NCBI GenBank assembly: GCA_002812745.2
Contig: NCSJ02000030.1
Location: 1 to 64,000 of the forward strand
From: Scytalidium lignicola
Taxonomy: Eukaryota; Ascomycota; Leotiomycetes
DNA: 64,000 bases
Direction: 5' to 3'
In this document: positions 44,299 through 55,114 of the stretch, piece by piece
Layout of the letters: each line of letters starts with the position of its first letter
Position numbering within the stretch: position 1 is the first letter of the stretch
The notes under the pieces: generated by a model
Databases searched by the model: none
Seen by the model: the letters and a program-made list of their open reading frames with translations, nothing else
Told to the model about the DNA's origin: nothing
Translations under genes and position numbers: made by a program

Positions 44299-45534
44299 CC
44301 CGAAAGCTCAGGTACGGATAAAAGATGGATTCACGGGAGCTAGCAAGCGCGCTAATAACAATACAGTAATCACTTGTCTCACTGGTCAGTAAAATTTGCT
44401 GCAAAATTGACCAAAATCACCCCTTATCAATTTCAATATAATCATCTAGCTAATTTAATGAATTTCTACTGCTTTTTGGTTTACACTCTCATTTGCTGAG
44501 ACCGTTGCTTTTGAAAAGGCTTTAGTACCTGTGGGCAACACTTTTTACTGACCATATCCTGAGGTGCTAGTGAGATTACGCGTGTTAACGCTGTGCAGGG
44601 TAAATTGGTAACACCAGGAAACAGATCACTTGTAAGCAAACCATATAGCGTTAGATTTGTCCTTACTAGGTTAGCTTGAAGCCCGTAGATTTGAGATTGT
44701 ACTTACGTACGGTACGAATTCGTACGTACGTAACTTACTGTGGACCGAAACTGATCCGAATCTTCGGATCAGATCCATCCGAACTTTGGGTAAAACCTTA
44801 AATAAACCCCGGACGCGGGATCACCTTTTCAAAACGCTTGACTTCAAGCCCCTGCCGCAACCCGATGCTTGGGTCCTAGAATTAGCAACAAAGTTCTATT
44901 AAAGCAGTATATATATATACTTGTGTCAAAACTCTTACAAGGATGATTTAGAAGACAATTACAATATTATTTCCCCGAAAACGTGTTGCTGGTTCCGAAG
45001 TATAGTTCGCTTTTAGCTTCTTCTTTCCGAGATCTTAGATCGATTCGGACGCTAGTGGCGAGCGGAATCTCCGATACCTTGGTCTTGGGTGGTGGTACAA
45101 CTCCTGGTGGCCATCAAAATGAGCCAGTAAAAGTTCTCAACAGTGGATCACAACTGGGTCTCTCAACTGCCTTTGTGCATTTCCGGAGAAACATGTGGGT
45201 AACTTCGAGGCAGGTCCATGGGCAAGGTGGTACCTTTTTCTCTAGTGTCTCTCTATTGTATTCCTGTTTTGGGATCAGTCTAAGTGGATCTTGTGGATAG
45301 CATACTATTTACACACTCACAGATTGTATGTATCCGCGTTTTGATCCCCAATCCCTCTTCCGAGTTCTCCATGTTTCTCCATATTCTCCAGCTTCTTCAT
45401 CTCCGGGTTTTTATTTCTACTCCCCATCCCTCCACAATCTCTTTTTTCTGGAGAACGGAGAAGACTTTATTTTTCTTCTTTTCCTGGAGATATCGACAGC
45501 CTGAAGCCCATTTGAAAAGCAAAATTTATCCAAG
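44299..45534. promoter_or_regulatory. Divergent intergenic region, mannosyltransferase / MFS
   Basis: 1236 bp with no gene. At 44698-44735 lies a CGTAC-rich palindromic run centred on GGTACGAATTCGTACG, followed at 44754-44771 by the palindrome GATCCGAA-TC-TTCGGATC. Both could be protein-binding or hairpin sites (inference). Confidence 0.4.
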
Positions 45535-47256
45535 ATGGCAGCCGACTCCATAGCAGTCTCTCATCCTGAGGTTCACAGTGATACCTCAGCCACAGTAGCA
45601 AGAGAGACTCCTACAGACGGAGGAGCCCTATCTGTTGCCGATGGAGATATTGTTATAGAGAAAGAACACGCCTTTGCTGCTGGCCAGCATCTTGAGAATG
45701 GGAAAGCAGGAGATCTCAGTCCTGAACATAGAGACTATTTACTTGCTCGGCATGGGACACTTGATCTGGAACCTCTACCATCTATGGACCCTGCTGATCC
45801 CCTCAATTGGCCTTCTTGGAAGGTACACAGCATGAAGAACATTCTGATTAGTGTTAGGTGGCTGCTAATTGTTACATGTAGAAAAATGTGAACCTTATAT
45901 TAATTTCTTTCCATGCCATGACGACCACATTCATCGCTGCTGGAATCGTGCCCGCTTACGAGATGCTTTCTATAGATCTTGGAATCTCAATAACGGGTGC
46001 CTCATATCTTACTAGTATTCAAATTATCGTCTTAGGTGTCTCTCCTCTTTTCTGGAAGCCAATATCTAATCGATTTGGCCGTCGGCCGATTTGGTTAATT
46101 TCCACTATCGGATCACTGGTGTGTAATGTTGGATGTGCTAAAAGTCATACTTATGCTACTCAAATCATCACTCGAATCCTTGTGTCCTTTTTCATTTCTC
46201 CTGCTATTGCGCTTAGCAGCGTTGTGGTAACGGAAACGTTCTTCGCTAGGGAGAGAGGACAAAAGATGGGTGTTTGGACACTGATGGTAACATTAGGGTG
46301 AGTATCCTATCTCTTCTTTCTGAGAAAGCTCATCGTCACTGACGATATGAAGTCCTCCAGTTGGTCCTTTCATCATGGGTTTTGTAGCCTACCATACCGA
46401 TAGTTGGGTATGGATCTACTGGATCTATGCCATCATTAATGGAGTCCAGTTCATCCTCTACTTCTTCTTTTCGCCTGAAACTCTCTACGTGCACAATAGT
46501 TCTGTGGCCGCCGAAAAATCTCTCTTCCGGCGAGAATACCTCAACTTTGGCAAGATAGGTCCCAATCCTCTGTCGCTACGAGATTTCTTTACACCAATAG
46601 CACTCTTCACGTATCCTAATATTTTGATCCCGACAATCGCCTATAGTCTCATCTTCGGTTTCTGCTCTGTCTTCCTGGTTGTTGAAATCCCTTCGATATT
46701 CACGCCGAGATTCGGTTTGAACCCCCAGGAAATAGGCCTCCAGTACATCGGTTTAATCATAGGCTCAGTCCTTGGTGAACAGTTGGGAGGTCGAGGAAGC
46801 GACTGGTGGATGAGTCGTAAGGCAAGGAAACTAGGCACTTCTCGGCATGTGGAACCAGAATACCGGATCTGGATCAGCTATGTCGGCTTTGCCACTGTGA
46901 TTTGCGGCCTCGTCGTGTACTGTATCCAACTCGATAAATTGCAAGCATACAACGTGACGCCAATCATCGGCGTTGCAATTGCTACATTTGGAAACCAGAT
47001 CATTACGACTGTGCTGGTTACGTATACTGTTGATAGCCATCATGAGCATGCAGCTAGCATTGGGGTATTCATTAACCTCGTTAGGAGCACGTGGGGATTC
47101 ATTGGACCGTTTTGGTTCCCTGATATGGTTGCCAATTGTGGGCTGAAGGGAACTGCAGGATTGATGGCTGGAATTGTATTTATTTTCACGGTATTACCGA
47201 CGGTGTTCGTTCAGTGGAAAGGCAAGAAGCTTAGGGAGTGGAAAGCTAAGAGATAG
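45535..47256 (+). CDS. MFS transporter, DHA1-type
   Basis: Exons 45535..45822, 45882..46297 and 46353..47256, 535 residues. The first 90 residues are cytosolic and acidic, then DPADPLNWPSWKK leads into helix 1, a usual opening in fungal DHA1 drug/polyamine-type porters. Further signatures: NRFGRRP between helices 2 and 3, an antiporter-motif-like GPPVGPFIMGF in helix 5, and a long central loop. Twelve helices can be counted. The gene is tail-to-tail with a maleylacetate reductase, so an aromatic substrate or efflux role is possible, but the family is too broad to tell. Confidence 0.9.
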
Positions 47257-47604
47257 TCGAATTATGTTGAATGTTGATAATTCATTCTAGATTTGAGGAC
47301 GAGAAGTGCAAGATGTTTAGGTTGTGACCCCTGAAATACTAATCCGAAGTCTGCATTTTAAGGAAAGATTTGGCAATTTCCAGAAGTAATATAGAGTGTA
47401 CCTTGAACATCTGTAGTCATAGAATTGCTTTCTACTTAAATTTGTCACAAAACTAAGACAATAGGGGAAATCATGAATAGCTGAAAATTCTATTCAAGTC
47501 TGTTTAGACCAATTTATCGTAATATCTTGCTGCTTGCCTTAAGCTATACACACAATCCAATATCCCTACCACCTACGTATCACTCGAAATGCAGAGTCGA
47601 GCCC
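47257..47604. other. Convergent intergenic spacer
   Basis: 348 bp between converging MFS and maleylacetate reductase genes; AT-rich, probably both 3' UTRs. No gene. Confidence 0.45.
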
Positions 47605-48775
47605 TCACAAATCAGCTCTCGCGTCCTCGCCAGCCCATGCCCGTCTTAAGAGCTCCCGAATAGGTTCTTTCTCAATAGGTCTTGGATTCCAATAGGCGTT
47701 TTGGACTGCAATATCAGCCGCGCGATCTACATCCTCCTCTTTCAGTCCAAAGTCCTTTAGGGCACGCTTCACGCCAAGCTTTTTCAGGAGAATATTCAGA
47801 CCGCGAATGGCATCACCTTCACTGCCAGGTAATACTTCTGCTAGTTTCTTCATGGCATCAGGGACGGCTGGTGCATTGTAAGCTAGGGCATGTGGTAGGA
47901 TGATGGTGTGTGTTTCGGCATGGGGCATGTTAAAGCTGCCTCCTAAGGTGTGACAGAGCTTGTGGTGCAGCGACATGCCGACGGAACCGAGGCAGGTACC
48001 ACAGAGCCATGCACCATAGAGAGCAGTGGATCGGGCCGATTTGGAGGAAGGGTCGGCGACGATTTCGGGCAGGGAAGCAGCGAGGCTTTTGACTCCTTCG
48101 AGAGCGAGGAGATTGATGATGGGGTTAGTGTTACGGGCATAGAGTGCCTCGACTGAAGAGAAATGGCTTATTAATAGGCTTGATTTTGATTTGCTGGAGG
48201 GAGACGAAAATGAAAGAAAGAAAAACAGGGGATAGAGACGTACCTGAGTGAGCAATAGCGTTAACCCCGCTGGTAGCACTCATTCCAGCTGGCAGCGTCA
48301 TGGTCAAATCCACATCATAAATCACCGTTCCTGGAAGAATCTTAGGGTCACTCCTCGTGGTCTTTCTGCCCCCTTCCGTCTCGCCCAGAATCGGCGTCAT
48401 CTCGCTGCCAGCATACGTCGTAGGAATGGATATATGCGGGAGACCGGTGCGAATGCTGATGGCCTTGCCCAAGCCGGTGGTGCTACCACCTCCAATGGAT
48501 ACAACGCAGTCGGCTTTCACAGAAGTGGCATATGCTAGAGCCTTGTCGGTGATATTTGTAGGCGTGTGCATCGTGGCCTCGGTGAAGAGACCGGCAACGT
48601 CGACCTTGCCATTGAGATGGGATTGAAGGAGCTCGGCCTGATTGACCTGTTGCGGCGTGGAGAGAAGCAGAGGAGCTTTGAGGTTCTGGCGCTTGATCTC
48701 GTCGGCGAGCTTGGTGACAGTCCCAGAGCCAAAGACGACCCGGGCCGGTGCAGCATTGTACTCGAACGCGTCCAT
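47605..48775 (-). CDS. Maleylacetate reductase (iron-type alcohol dehydrogenase family)
   Basis: Exons 48775..48244 and 48152..47605, 359 residues, the family's usual length; intron 48243..48153 (GTACGT ... CTTCAG). N-terminal NAD(P) part: ARVVFGSGTVTKL, DCVVSIGGGSTTGLGKAI, then the highly typical LPHISIPTTYAGSEMTPILGETEGGRKTT. C-terminal helical part: LHHKLCHTLGGSFNMPHAETHTIILPHALAYN. The enzyme reduces maleylacetate to 3-oxoadipate, the last step of the hydroxyquinol route for resorcinol and related aromatics. The partner hydroxyquinol dioxygenase is not in this window. Confidence 0.93.
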
Positions 48776-49502
48776 TATCTGCAGTATGCCTCTTTGCTTA
48801 CTGGTCGTTGTCCGGGCCGGATGCGGAAGTCGATGGCGAGGTGTGAAGGGACTGGTCAGCTGGAGCAGGAACCTGGAAGGCTTTCCAGAATGAGTTGAAG
48901 GGATAATTGGCTATTTATCAAGGAAAACCGAGGCCATGCCGCGACCTCCATGGTGGAGGTTTAGACCAGCCTTAGTAAGTCTCAGTCAGTATCCGGTAGT
49001 CAGTCATATGGGAAAAGGTCGCAGCGGCAATGCATGGCGGGGTCGTCCCAGTGCTGGGGCATCGGAAAATGNCCCGCCGGGAGCTTGTCGTTGACCTGGA
49101 CCGTGTCAAATAATTACCGCGGTAGGTCATCGCTGACTAACTACAGCATGCTGCGGAAGAGATCGGAATATCACAGCAATTCTAATATTATCTGATTGAA
49201 TGTCATGTGCGATCCATTTTCTAATTATCGCTGCGAGCTACAGTAAGTTATGTTGCTCATTTTTGACGTTGCTCACCTCTATGTTGTCTGTTAGCCTTGC
49301 AGCAAGGCTACTAATTAGGACATGGGGATTACTCCGTACTACTCACAACAGCGGCAAAACCATTATCCATTAGGAAATACAAAATACAAACCGGCACAGG
49401 AGAAATGGAGAGAAAACCACTTTTGATTTATCCTACCTGCCTACCTAACAGGAATACGCCGTTTAACAATAAGATAGTTGATACATGGTAAAATACCCTG
49501 TG
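48776..49502. other. Intergenic region
   Basis: 727 bp between the maleylacetate reductase start and the JIP5 3' end. It contains an N at 49072. No gene seen; short plus frames near 48566-48898 are the complement of the reductase coding region. Confidence 0.4.
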
Positions 49503-50902
49503 TCACAGACCTCGGAATTTCAGAACCCCGTTGATTGCGGCCATGTCCTTACCTTTGCCCTTGCCCTTGCCCTTTCTGCGCTTCTTGCGCTTCCGACTCT
49601 CATCCTCATCATCACTGTCGTCATCGCTATCGTCACTCTCGTTCTTGTCAAGTGTTCTCTTTCCTGGGATCTTTGAAGGACCGTCTTCCTTTTCCTCTTC
49701 ATCATCTTCATCATCGTCACTATCATCTTCATCTTCGTCTTCATCGCCCATCTCCATGCTCTCCTGCCAGACTTTAACAATAGATCCACCACCACTAATC
49801 AGCCTTCCTCCAACATCAAATCCAAGACCTGCCAACGGTTCTAGATCGTCATGTCGTAGTGGCTCGCCAACTATCTTGTTCGGCCCCAATTCAACAATCC
49901 GGATCGTCCCGTCGGCCACACCTACAAATACATACTTACCCCCATTGCCAAGCCCTTCCGGTGCAACAGCTAGCACATCTAAGCTTTCTCCGCCACCCTT
50001 GCTCAGGTCTACAACGATCCTCTCGTCCTGGTCATCCCACACACCACGTTCCCACAGCGTCAGTACCCCATTGGATCCACCAACTAGGACCTTTTCACCC
50101 TTGCTTCGTCCAGGTTTCTGGGGCAATCCGCCCACGAAGACGCTGCTGAGTAATTCCTCCTCCTGGTCCTCGCTCTTGACTAGCACACCCCTTCGTAGAT
50201 CTGTCACTGCTAACGTAGAACCCCCGGTGGTGACCCATTGCTTGCTGAATCCGCTCGTGCTAGCCGCCGACGGGGGAAGCGGTGTGAGCGACGAGACATA
50301 GTCGTCGTGAGGACGATGGGTCTGCGATGGCTTGTGATGACCGAAAATTGAAGGTGTTCGCATATCTAAAATATGCATTGCGCCAGAGTCCGTAGCTAGG
50401 ATCAGGGTTTGCGGTGAGAGCGCGTGAAGGAGGGTGGGAGGATCGAGTGTGTTGGAGCCCTCATAGGGGATCGCGAACTTGGCTGTGACTTGACCAGTCG
50501 CGGAAGTGGCAGCCTTTATGACACCATCCGTACCTGCTGAGTAGAGAACTGATGTCCAAGAGCGAACGTTAGTAAATGTGTTACCGCAGAGCTCTATAGA
50601 GCTTGTTGTGTGCTAGCAGGCAATGTACCTTCGCCGTCGTGGCTGTATGCAAGCGTCCGACAGCTCCCTTTGTGTCGTCGAGTCCGCCATTCCGTATCAG
50701 TTGTGCTGGTCCCCGTTGAGAGAACACTTGTATCTCCATCCCCATCCTCATCATCGCTGCTGCTGCCAGATACAGTGGGGAGTCGGAAGGTTTGCACATG
50801 TCCGCTAGACAGTCCAACAGCTAGAATTGGCTCGCTGGGATGGAGAGCCTGAGTGAAGAGCTCAGCCGAGAGAGGTAAGGTACAGATATTCTCCAACATC
50901 AT
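49503..50902 (-). CDS. JIP5: WD-repeat protein JIP5 (WDR55-like)
   Basis: Exons 50902..50629 and 50548..49503, 439 residues; intron 50628..50549 (GTACAT ... CATCAG) gives [19 protein letters not shown], a proper WD blade. The opening [36 protein letters not shown] is the standard JIP5 start. WD repeats fill residues 1-330; the C-terminus is a long Asp/Glu tract followed by [16 protein letters not shown], a nucleolar-type tail, ending [15 protein letters not shown]5/WDR55 acts in ribosome biogenesis. It shares a 227-bp divergent promoter with DPH2. Confidence 0.93.
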
Positions 50903-51129
50903 TTAATTGCTATAACATTATTCTCCGAGAATTGGGTCGATTTTATGTTTAAATTGAAAGCTCGGATAGCTTTTTGGGGAGCTGCCTCGCCCGGAATGGT
51001 CTAGGTTCTGAAAGTAACTAAATAAGCCTTACCTATTCTGCCGCACCACGCCGCCTCCTGGTAACTCGAAGAGGGATCCAGCCCCGCCAAAAAGTTGGAC
51101 ATCCCACCTCGCGCTCCAAAAACTTTACA
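50903..51129. promoter_or_regulatory. Bidirectional promoter JIP5 / DPH2
   Basis: Only 227 bp lie between the two start codons, so the genes share one promoter region. Both products serve translation (ribosome assembly and eEF2 modification), so co-regulation is plausible. Confidence 0.55.
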
Positions 51130-52884
51130 ATGACAGAACAGCTTTCTGCTCCTCCGGTGCTCGCAACGCCAGAATCGCATATCTTCGAAGATCCTACACC
51201 GATAATTGTACCGCATTCGAGTATACGACTGAGTGATGATGAAATATACGATATTTACGAGATCTCGCGAACGGCGAGGGAGATTCGTGCAGGTGGATGG
51301 AGGAGGATAGCTTTACAGTTCCCAGATGCAATGTTATGCGATGCGCCTAAGGTATTTGCTGCGCTGGAGAAGGCATTAGAAAATTATCCCGTAGAATCTT
51401 CTGCTGGCAGAAGTGAAACGAAGACGGACGTTGGTATCGAGTCGCTGGAGAAGAGCTTCAACTCATTGGGAACGGGCGAGAAATCCAATACACGGGACAG
51501 AGCACGATTTTACATACTGGCAGATACCTCCTATGGTGCATGTTGTGTAGACGAAATTGCCGCAGAACATGTTAATGCAGAGGTTGTTGTCCACTATGGC
51601 CGGTCGTGTCTCTCGCCGACCGGACGATTGCCGGTGATCTACGTCTTCACGAGCCCACCGCTATCTATCCCATCTGTTGTGGAGGTGTTCGAAAATACTT
51701 ATCCTGATAAAGCTGCGACAGTGATTCTAATGGCAGATATTCCATTCCACACACGTATAACGACCATATTGGCGAAGTTTAAGGAAATAGGATACGAGAA
51801 CGTGCTTGCGCCGGATGTAGTACATGATCCAGGGAGCCGGATACCAAATCGCGCAGTGGATGAAAAGATCGATACTAGAGATTACTCGCTCTTCCATATC
51901 TCAGATCCGCCAAGGAGTCTCCTTCTCACACTTGCATCGCAAGTGAAGGATATGTATATCTACCCCACCACAACCCCGAACCCCCAAACTACAACGCCTA
52001 CAGCTCTCAAAGCAAACACTGCCATAACCCTCCGTCGTCGCTACGCCATAATAACCTCCCTCTCCACATGTCCCGTCTATGGAATCCTGGTCAATACTCT
52101 ATCCGTGAAGAACTACCTCCCGACAATCAGTACTCTCCGCTCTCAAATAGCAGCTGCTGGGAAAAAGAGCTACACCTTCGTCGTAGGCAAAGTCAATGCC
52201 GCGAAAGTAGCTAATTTTAGTGAGATTGGAGGGTGGGTTATGGTGGGGTGTTGGGAAAGCGGGTTAGTGGAAGGATCAGATTTCTTCAGGCCTGTCATCA
52301 CCCCCTTTGAGTTGGGTATGGCGTTGATGAATGATGAGGACCGGATTTGGAGTGGGGAATGGAGAGGAGGATTTGAAGGGCTGAATATGGGCAATGACGG
52401 GAAGAGCAAGGAAAGTGAGGTAGGGGGGAAGGTTAACGGCGATGCTGAAAGGGAGGACAAAAAGAAAGACCAAAATGGGGATCCTAGAGACCAGGATGAA
52501 GGCGGCGACGATGACGACTCCGAGGAAGAATCGGAACCACCCGAATTCGATCTCCGTACCGGTAGATACGTCTCCCATAGTCGACCAATGCGGAAGACAT
52601 TCACTGTCACAGAAGAACGGAAACCGATAGGTGAACTAGAAGATGGCCAAGCTTCGGCATCTAAGGTGTTGATTCGGAGGGCAAGACTTGATCTCGCTAC
52701 TGTTAATGGGGAAGTTAGTCCCGGTGCTGAGTTCTTGAAAAGTAGGAGGACGTGGCAGGGTCTTGGGTCGGATTTCCATGAAGTGAGCGAGGAGGAGAGG
52801 ATTCAAGGAGCGCTGGTGGAGCAGGGACGGGGTGGTGTGGCAAGAGGGTATACGGTTGGTGATGCAGATCAAGAGAGACGGTGA
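51130..52884 (+). CDS. DPH2: Diphthamide biosynthesis protein 2
   Basis: Intronless, 584 residues. With Dph1 it forms the iron-sulfur enzyme that moves the 3-amino-3-carboxypropyl group of SAM to the histidine of eEF2, step one of diphthamide synthesis. Family marks: DIYEISRTAREIRAGGWRRIALQFPDAML, LADTSYGACCVDEIAAEH (cysteine of the cluster region), VHYGRSCLSP, LSTCPVYGILVNTLSVKNY and VMVGCWESGLVEGSDFFRPVITPFEL. A charged insert near residues 435-475 (DQDEGGDDDDSEEESEPP) precedes DLRTGRYVSHSRPM, which fungi share. Complete at both ends. Confidence 0.95.
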   Translation: MTEQLSAPPVLATPESHIFEDPTPIIVPHSSIRLSDDEIYDIYEISRTAREIRAGGWRRIALQFPDAMLCDAPKVFAALEKALENYPVESSAGRSETKTDVGIESLEKSFNSLGTGEKSNTRDRARFYILADTSYGACCVDEIAAEHVNAEVVVHYGRSCLSPTGRLPVIYVFTSPPLSIPSVVEVFENTYPDKAATVILMADIPFHTRITTILAKFKEIGYENVLAPDVVHDPGSRIPNRAVDEKIDTRDYSLFHISDPPRSLLLTLASQVKDMYIYPTTTPNPQTTTPTALKANTAITLRRRYAIITSLSTCPVYGILVNTLSVKNYLPTISTLRSQIAAAGKKSYTFVVGKVNAAKVANFSEIGGWVMVGCWESGLVEGSDFFRPVITPFELGMALMNDEDRIWSGEWRGGFEGLNMGNDGKSKESEVGGKVNGDAEREDKKKDQNGDPRDQDEGGDDDDSEEESEPPEFDLRTGRYVSHSRPMRKTFTVTEERKPIGELEDGQASASKVLIRRARLDLATVNGEVSPGAEFLKSRRTWQGLGSDFHEVSEEERIQGALVEQGRGGVARGYTVGDADQERR

Positions 52885-53283
52885 TATTAGAAAGGTTCGG
52901 TGACTACGATTGTATAAAATGAATCGAAGAAAACTCTGGGATAAACTTGATTAACCATATAGTTCATATAAAAAAGTATATACCATTCATTATTTCAAGC
53001 ATGACGAATACATATAGTCATTTATGATGTATGGTCCTAATAAACATTAGGAAAACGAACTTGACATACTCATCAAAATTTTGCCATCTAAAAAAGCAAG
53101 ACAAAAATCCTCCCAGTTATCCACCAAAAAGCAAATTTCGTGAATGAATAAATCATAAAAGCGGCCGTTAAAACTCCTTAATAGGCAAGTGATCCTCCAA
53201 TCTCATGGTTCATCAAAAGTCAAATCAATCCCATCCCATATCTCACATATAATCATGAATCAACACTCTTCTTCTCCACACTT
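52885..53283. other. Convergent intergenic spacer
   Basis: 399 AT-rich bp between converging DPH2 and the MARVEL gene. No gene; probably 3' UTRs. Confidence 0.45.
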
Positions 53284-53956
53284 CTATACATATGTACTTC
53301 TCCGACCAGAATGTCCACTCCTGTGGCTTCTATGGCTTCCACTCCGTCTATGACCATGTCGACTAACATGGGTCTCTTTCACAATCACCTCCTCAGACCT
53401 CCTGCCAACGCTCCAAGCCATGATGCTTGTAATGAAGAAGAAAATGCAGTTCATGATCCCGAACGCAAAACTAGCCTTCAACAATGCACAGTCCTTGTTG
53501 ACATTGACCCGGAACCCATTTAGGGTAGCGCTGCCTAGGTCTCCGAGGTCGATATACAATTGTGAGGATCGTGAGACGGAGCTGCAGTTCACGCCCGTTA
53601 TGAAGCGGAGCTCGTAGACTCCGGCTATTAGGGCACCGACGAAGCATAGGTCTACAAAGGCGACGAATAGGCCGTTGGAGCGGGTACGGGAGTAGGTGAT
53701 GATTGTGAAGATGCACCATGCTGCACCGAGGACGGAGACGATGAAGAGGATGAGCACGTAGGTCGGTGTGAGGGCGTTCTGGGACGTGTAGACGTGGACA
53801 AAGTAGGCTAGCATTCCCAGCGTTGGAATCTGATAAGATTTTATTAGCCTTTCTAGACTTGACTTTTGAGATAAAGTATGAAAAGACAAGAGAGCAACTT
53901 ACCAGTGTAATGATCTGCATGAATCGCCAGAAGGCGAAGAAGACTCCGAAAATCAT
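53284..53956 (-). CDS. MARVEL-domain membrane protein
   Basis: Exons 53956..53903 and 53829..53284, 199 residues; intron 53902..53830 (GTAAGT ... ATCAG). Four membrane helices: the first, FGVFFAFWRFMQIITLIPTLGML, is split by the intron; then YVLILFIVSVLGAAWCIFTI, LFVAFVDLCFVGALIAGVYEL and ASFAFGIMNCIFFFITSIMAW. A loop with Cys between helices 3 and 4 and a His/Arg/Ser-rich cytosolic tail (RHGHRRSGSHRSHRS) fit the small fungal MARVEL family, which includes plasma-membrane domain organisers. Role here unknown. Confidence 0.85.
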
Positions 53957-55114
53957 CTTGGAGTTAGCTTCTGGGTGTCAAGAAGCTGGTTATTCCGGGA
54001 GATATTTATGTGATGGAGATGTTGACGTGGTAGTGTACGATGAAACTCCAGGCCGAGGTCGCTGTCAAGGTCGAGACCAATTGCAGGTCCTGCAGCAGTG
54101 GATGCGACGAGCCGATTGAACGGTGAACGACTTTCCAGTTAATTGCTGTTAAATATCAAGCGATATTTGTATCGTATCCGCCAGACTTCTGAACTGCTTT
54201 TTACTCGGTGCGAAAGAACTTCCCACCTTGCACTGCAAGCTTAACAGGACCAGATGGAACCTAGCTACGTTGCGTCGACGACGATGGATAATGACCCAAG
54301 CGAGTCACGATGACGTCGATGAGGCCGTTCTCCAATAATCTCACCGCGATGCGCAGCTTGGATGAAGAAGCTGCGACGATAATGAAGGATGATATCGCGA
54401 TGGAAGGAAGAAGCAAGCAATTAGAAAGGAGGGACGGGAAGCAATAGAAAGTAGACAATAAGATCGTCCTGGACTTGCCTTGAAGAAAAATACGAATCAA
54501 AGGAAGGGAGAGCCTGTCTTACCTGCAGACTCTTAACCACCACCCGTGCATATCATGGAAAAAAGGCGATGGCGGGGTGGGCGAGATGCTGCGAAAATGC
54601 AGGTGGTTGGGTGCTGAGGGAAGAGACGTGGTTGGTGGCGGGCGGGCGAACACCCTGGGCACTTGGGCGACGAAGACCACATGGACCACCAACTGGCTGG
54701 CTGAGGGTTGCCAACAACCATTCTACCTGCTTCTATAATATCAAAGCCTTCTTACGAAAGTGAGAAGAGATCTGGATCATTTGTATTGAGTTCGCGGGTA
54801 ATTGTGATGATGAAGATCGAGGTCGTAGTGGGTAGCGCACCTAACGTAGCGTCAATTCTTGTCACGTGACCGTACCATATTAGGACCACGGAGGTAAAGT
54901 ATTGATAATTAGGTTCAACTGAAGGTTTAATCGTTCGCAGTCAAGGTGCTTGAGAAATGTAGAATTAGAAACCTTAATTCTAATGAAGTTGCATTGGTAT
55001 GTTGAATGACACCAGCTGGCCATCTCTCTCTACGAAAGAGACATCTTTCATCTAAATAGCCCGAACCCTATAGGCCCAAAACTACACATTAATATTAGGT
55101 ACTTCCAAGGACCT
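53957..55114. other. Intergenic region
   Basis: 1158 bp between the MARVEL gene start and the 3' end of the acyl-CoA synthetase. No gene with recognisable content; short frames near 54261-54763 are unsupported. Confidence 0.4.

Noticed and set aside
49531..50301. 256-codon plus frame, Ser/Pro-rich
   Set aside because: Antisense of JIP5; the Ser runs are the complement of its acidic tract.
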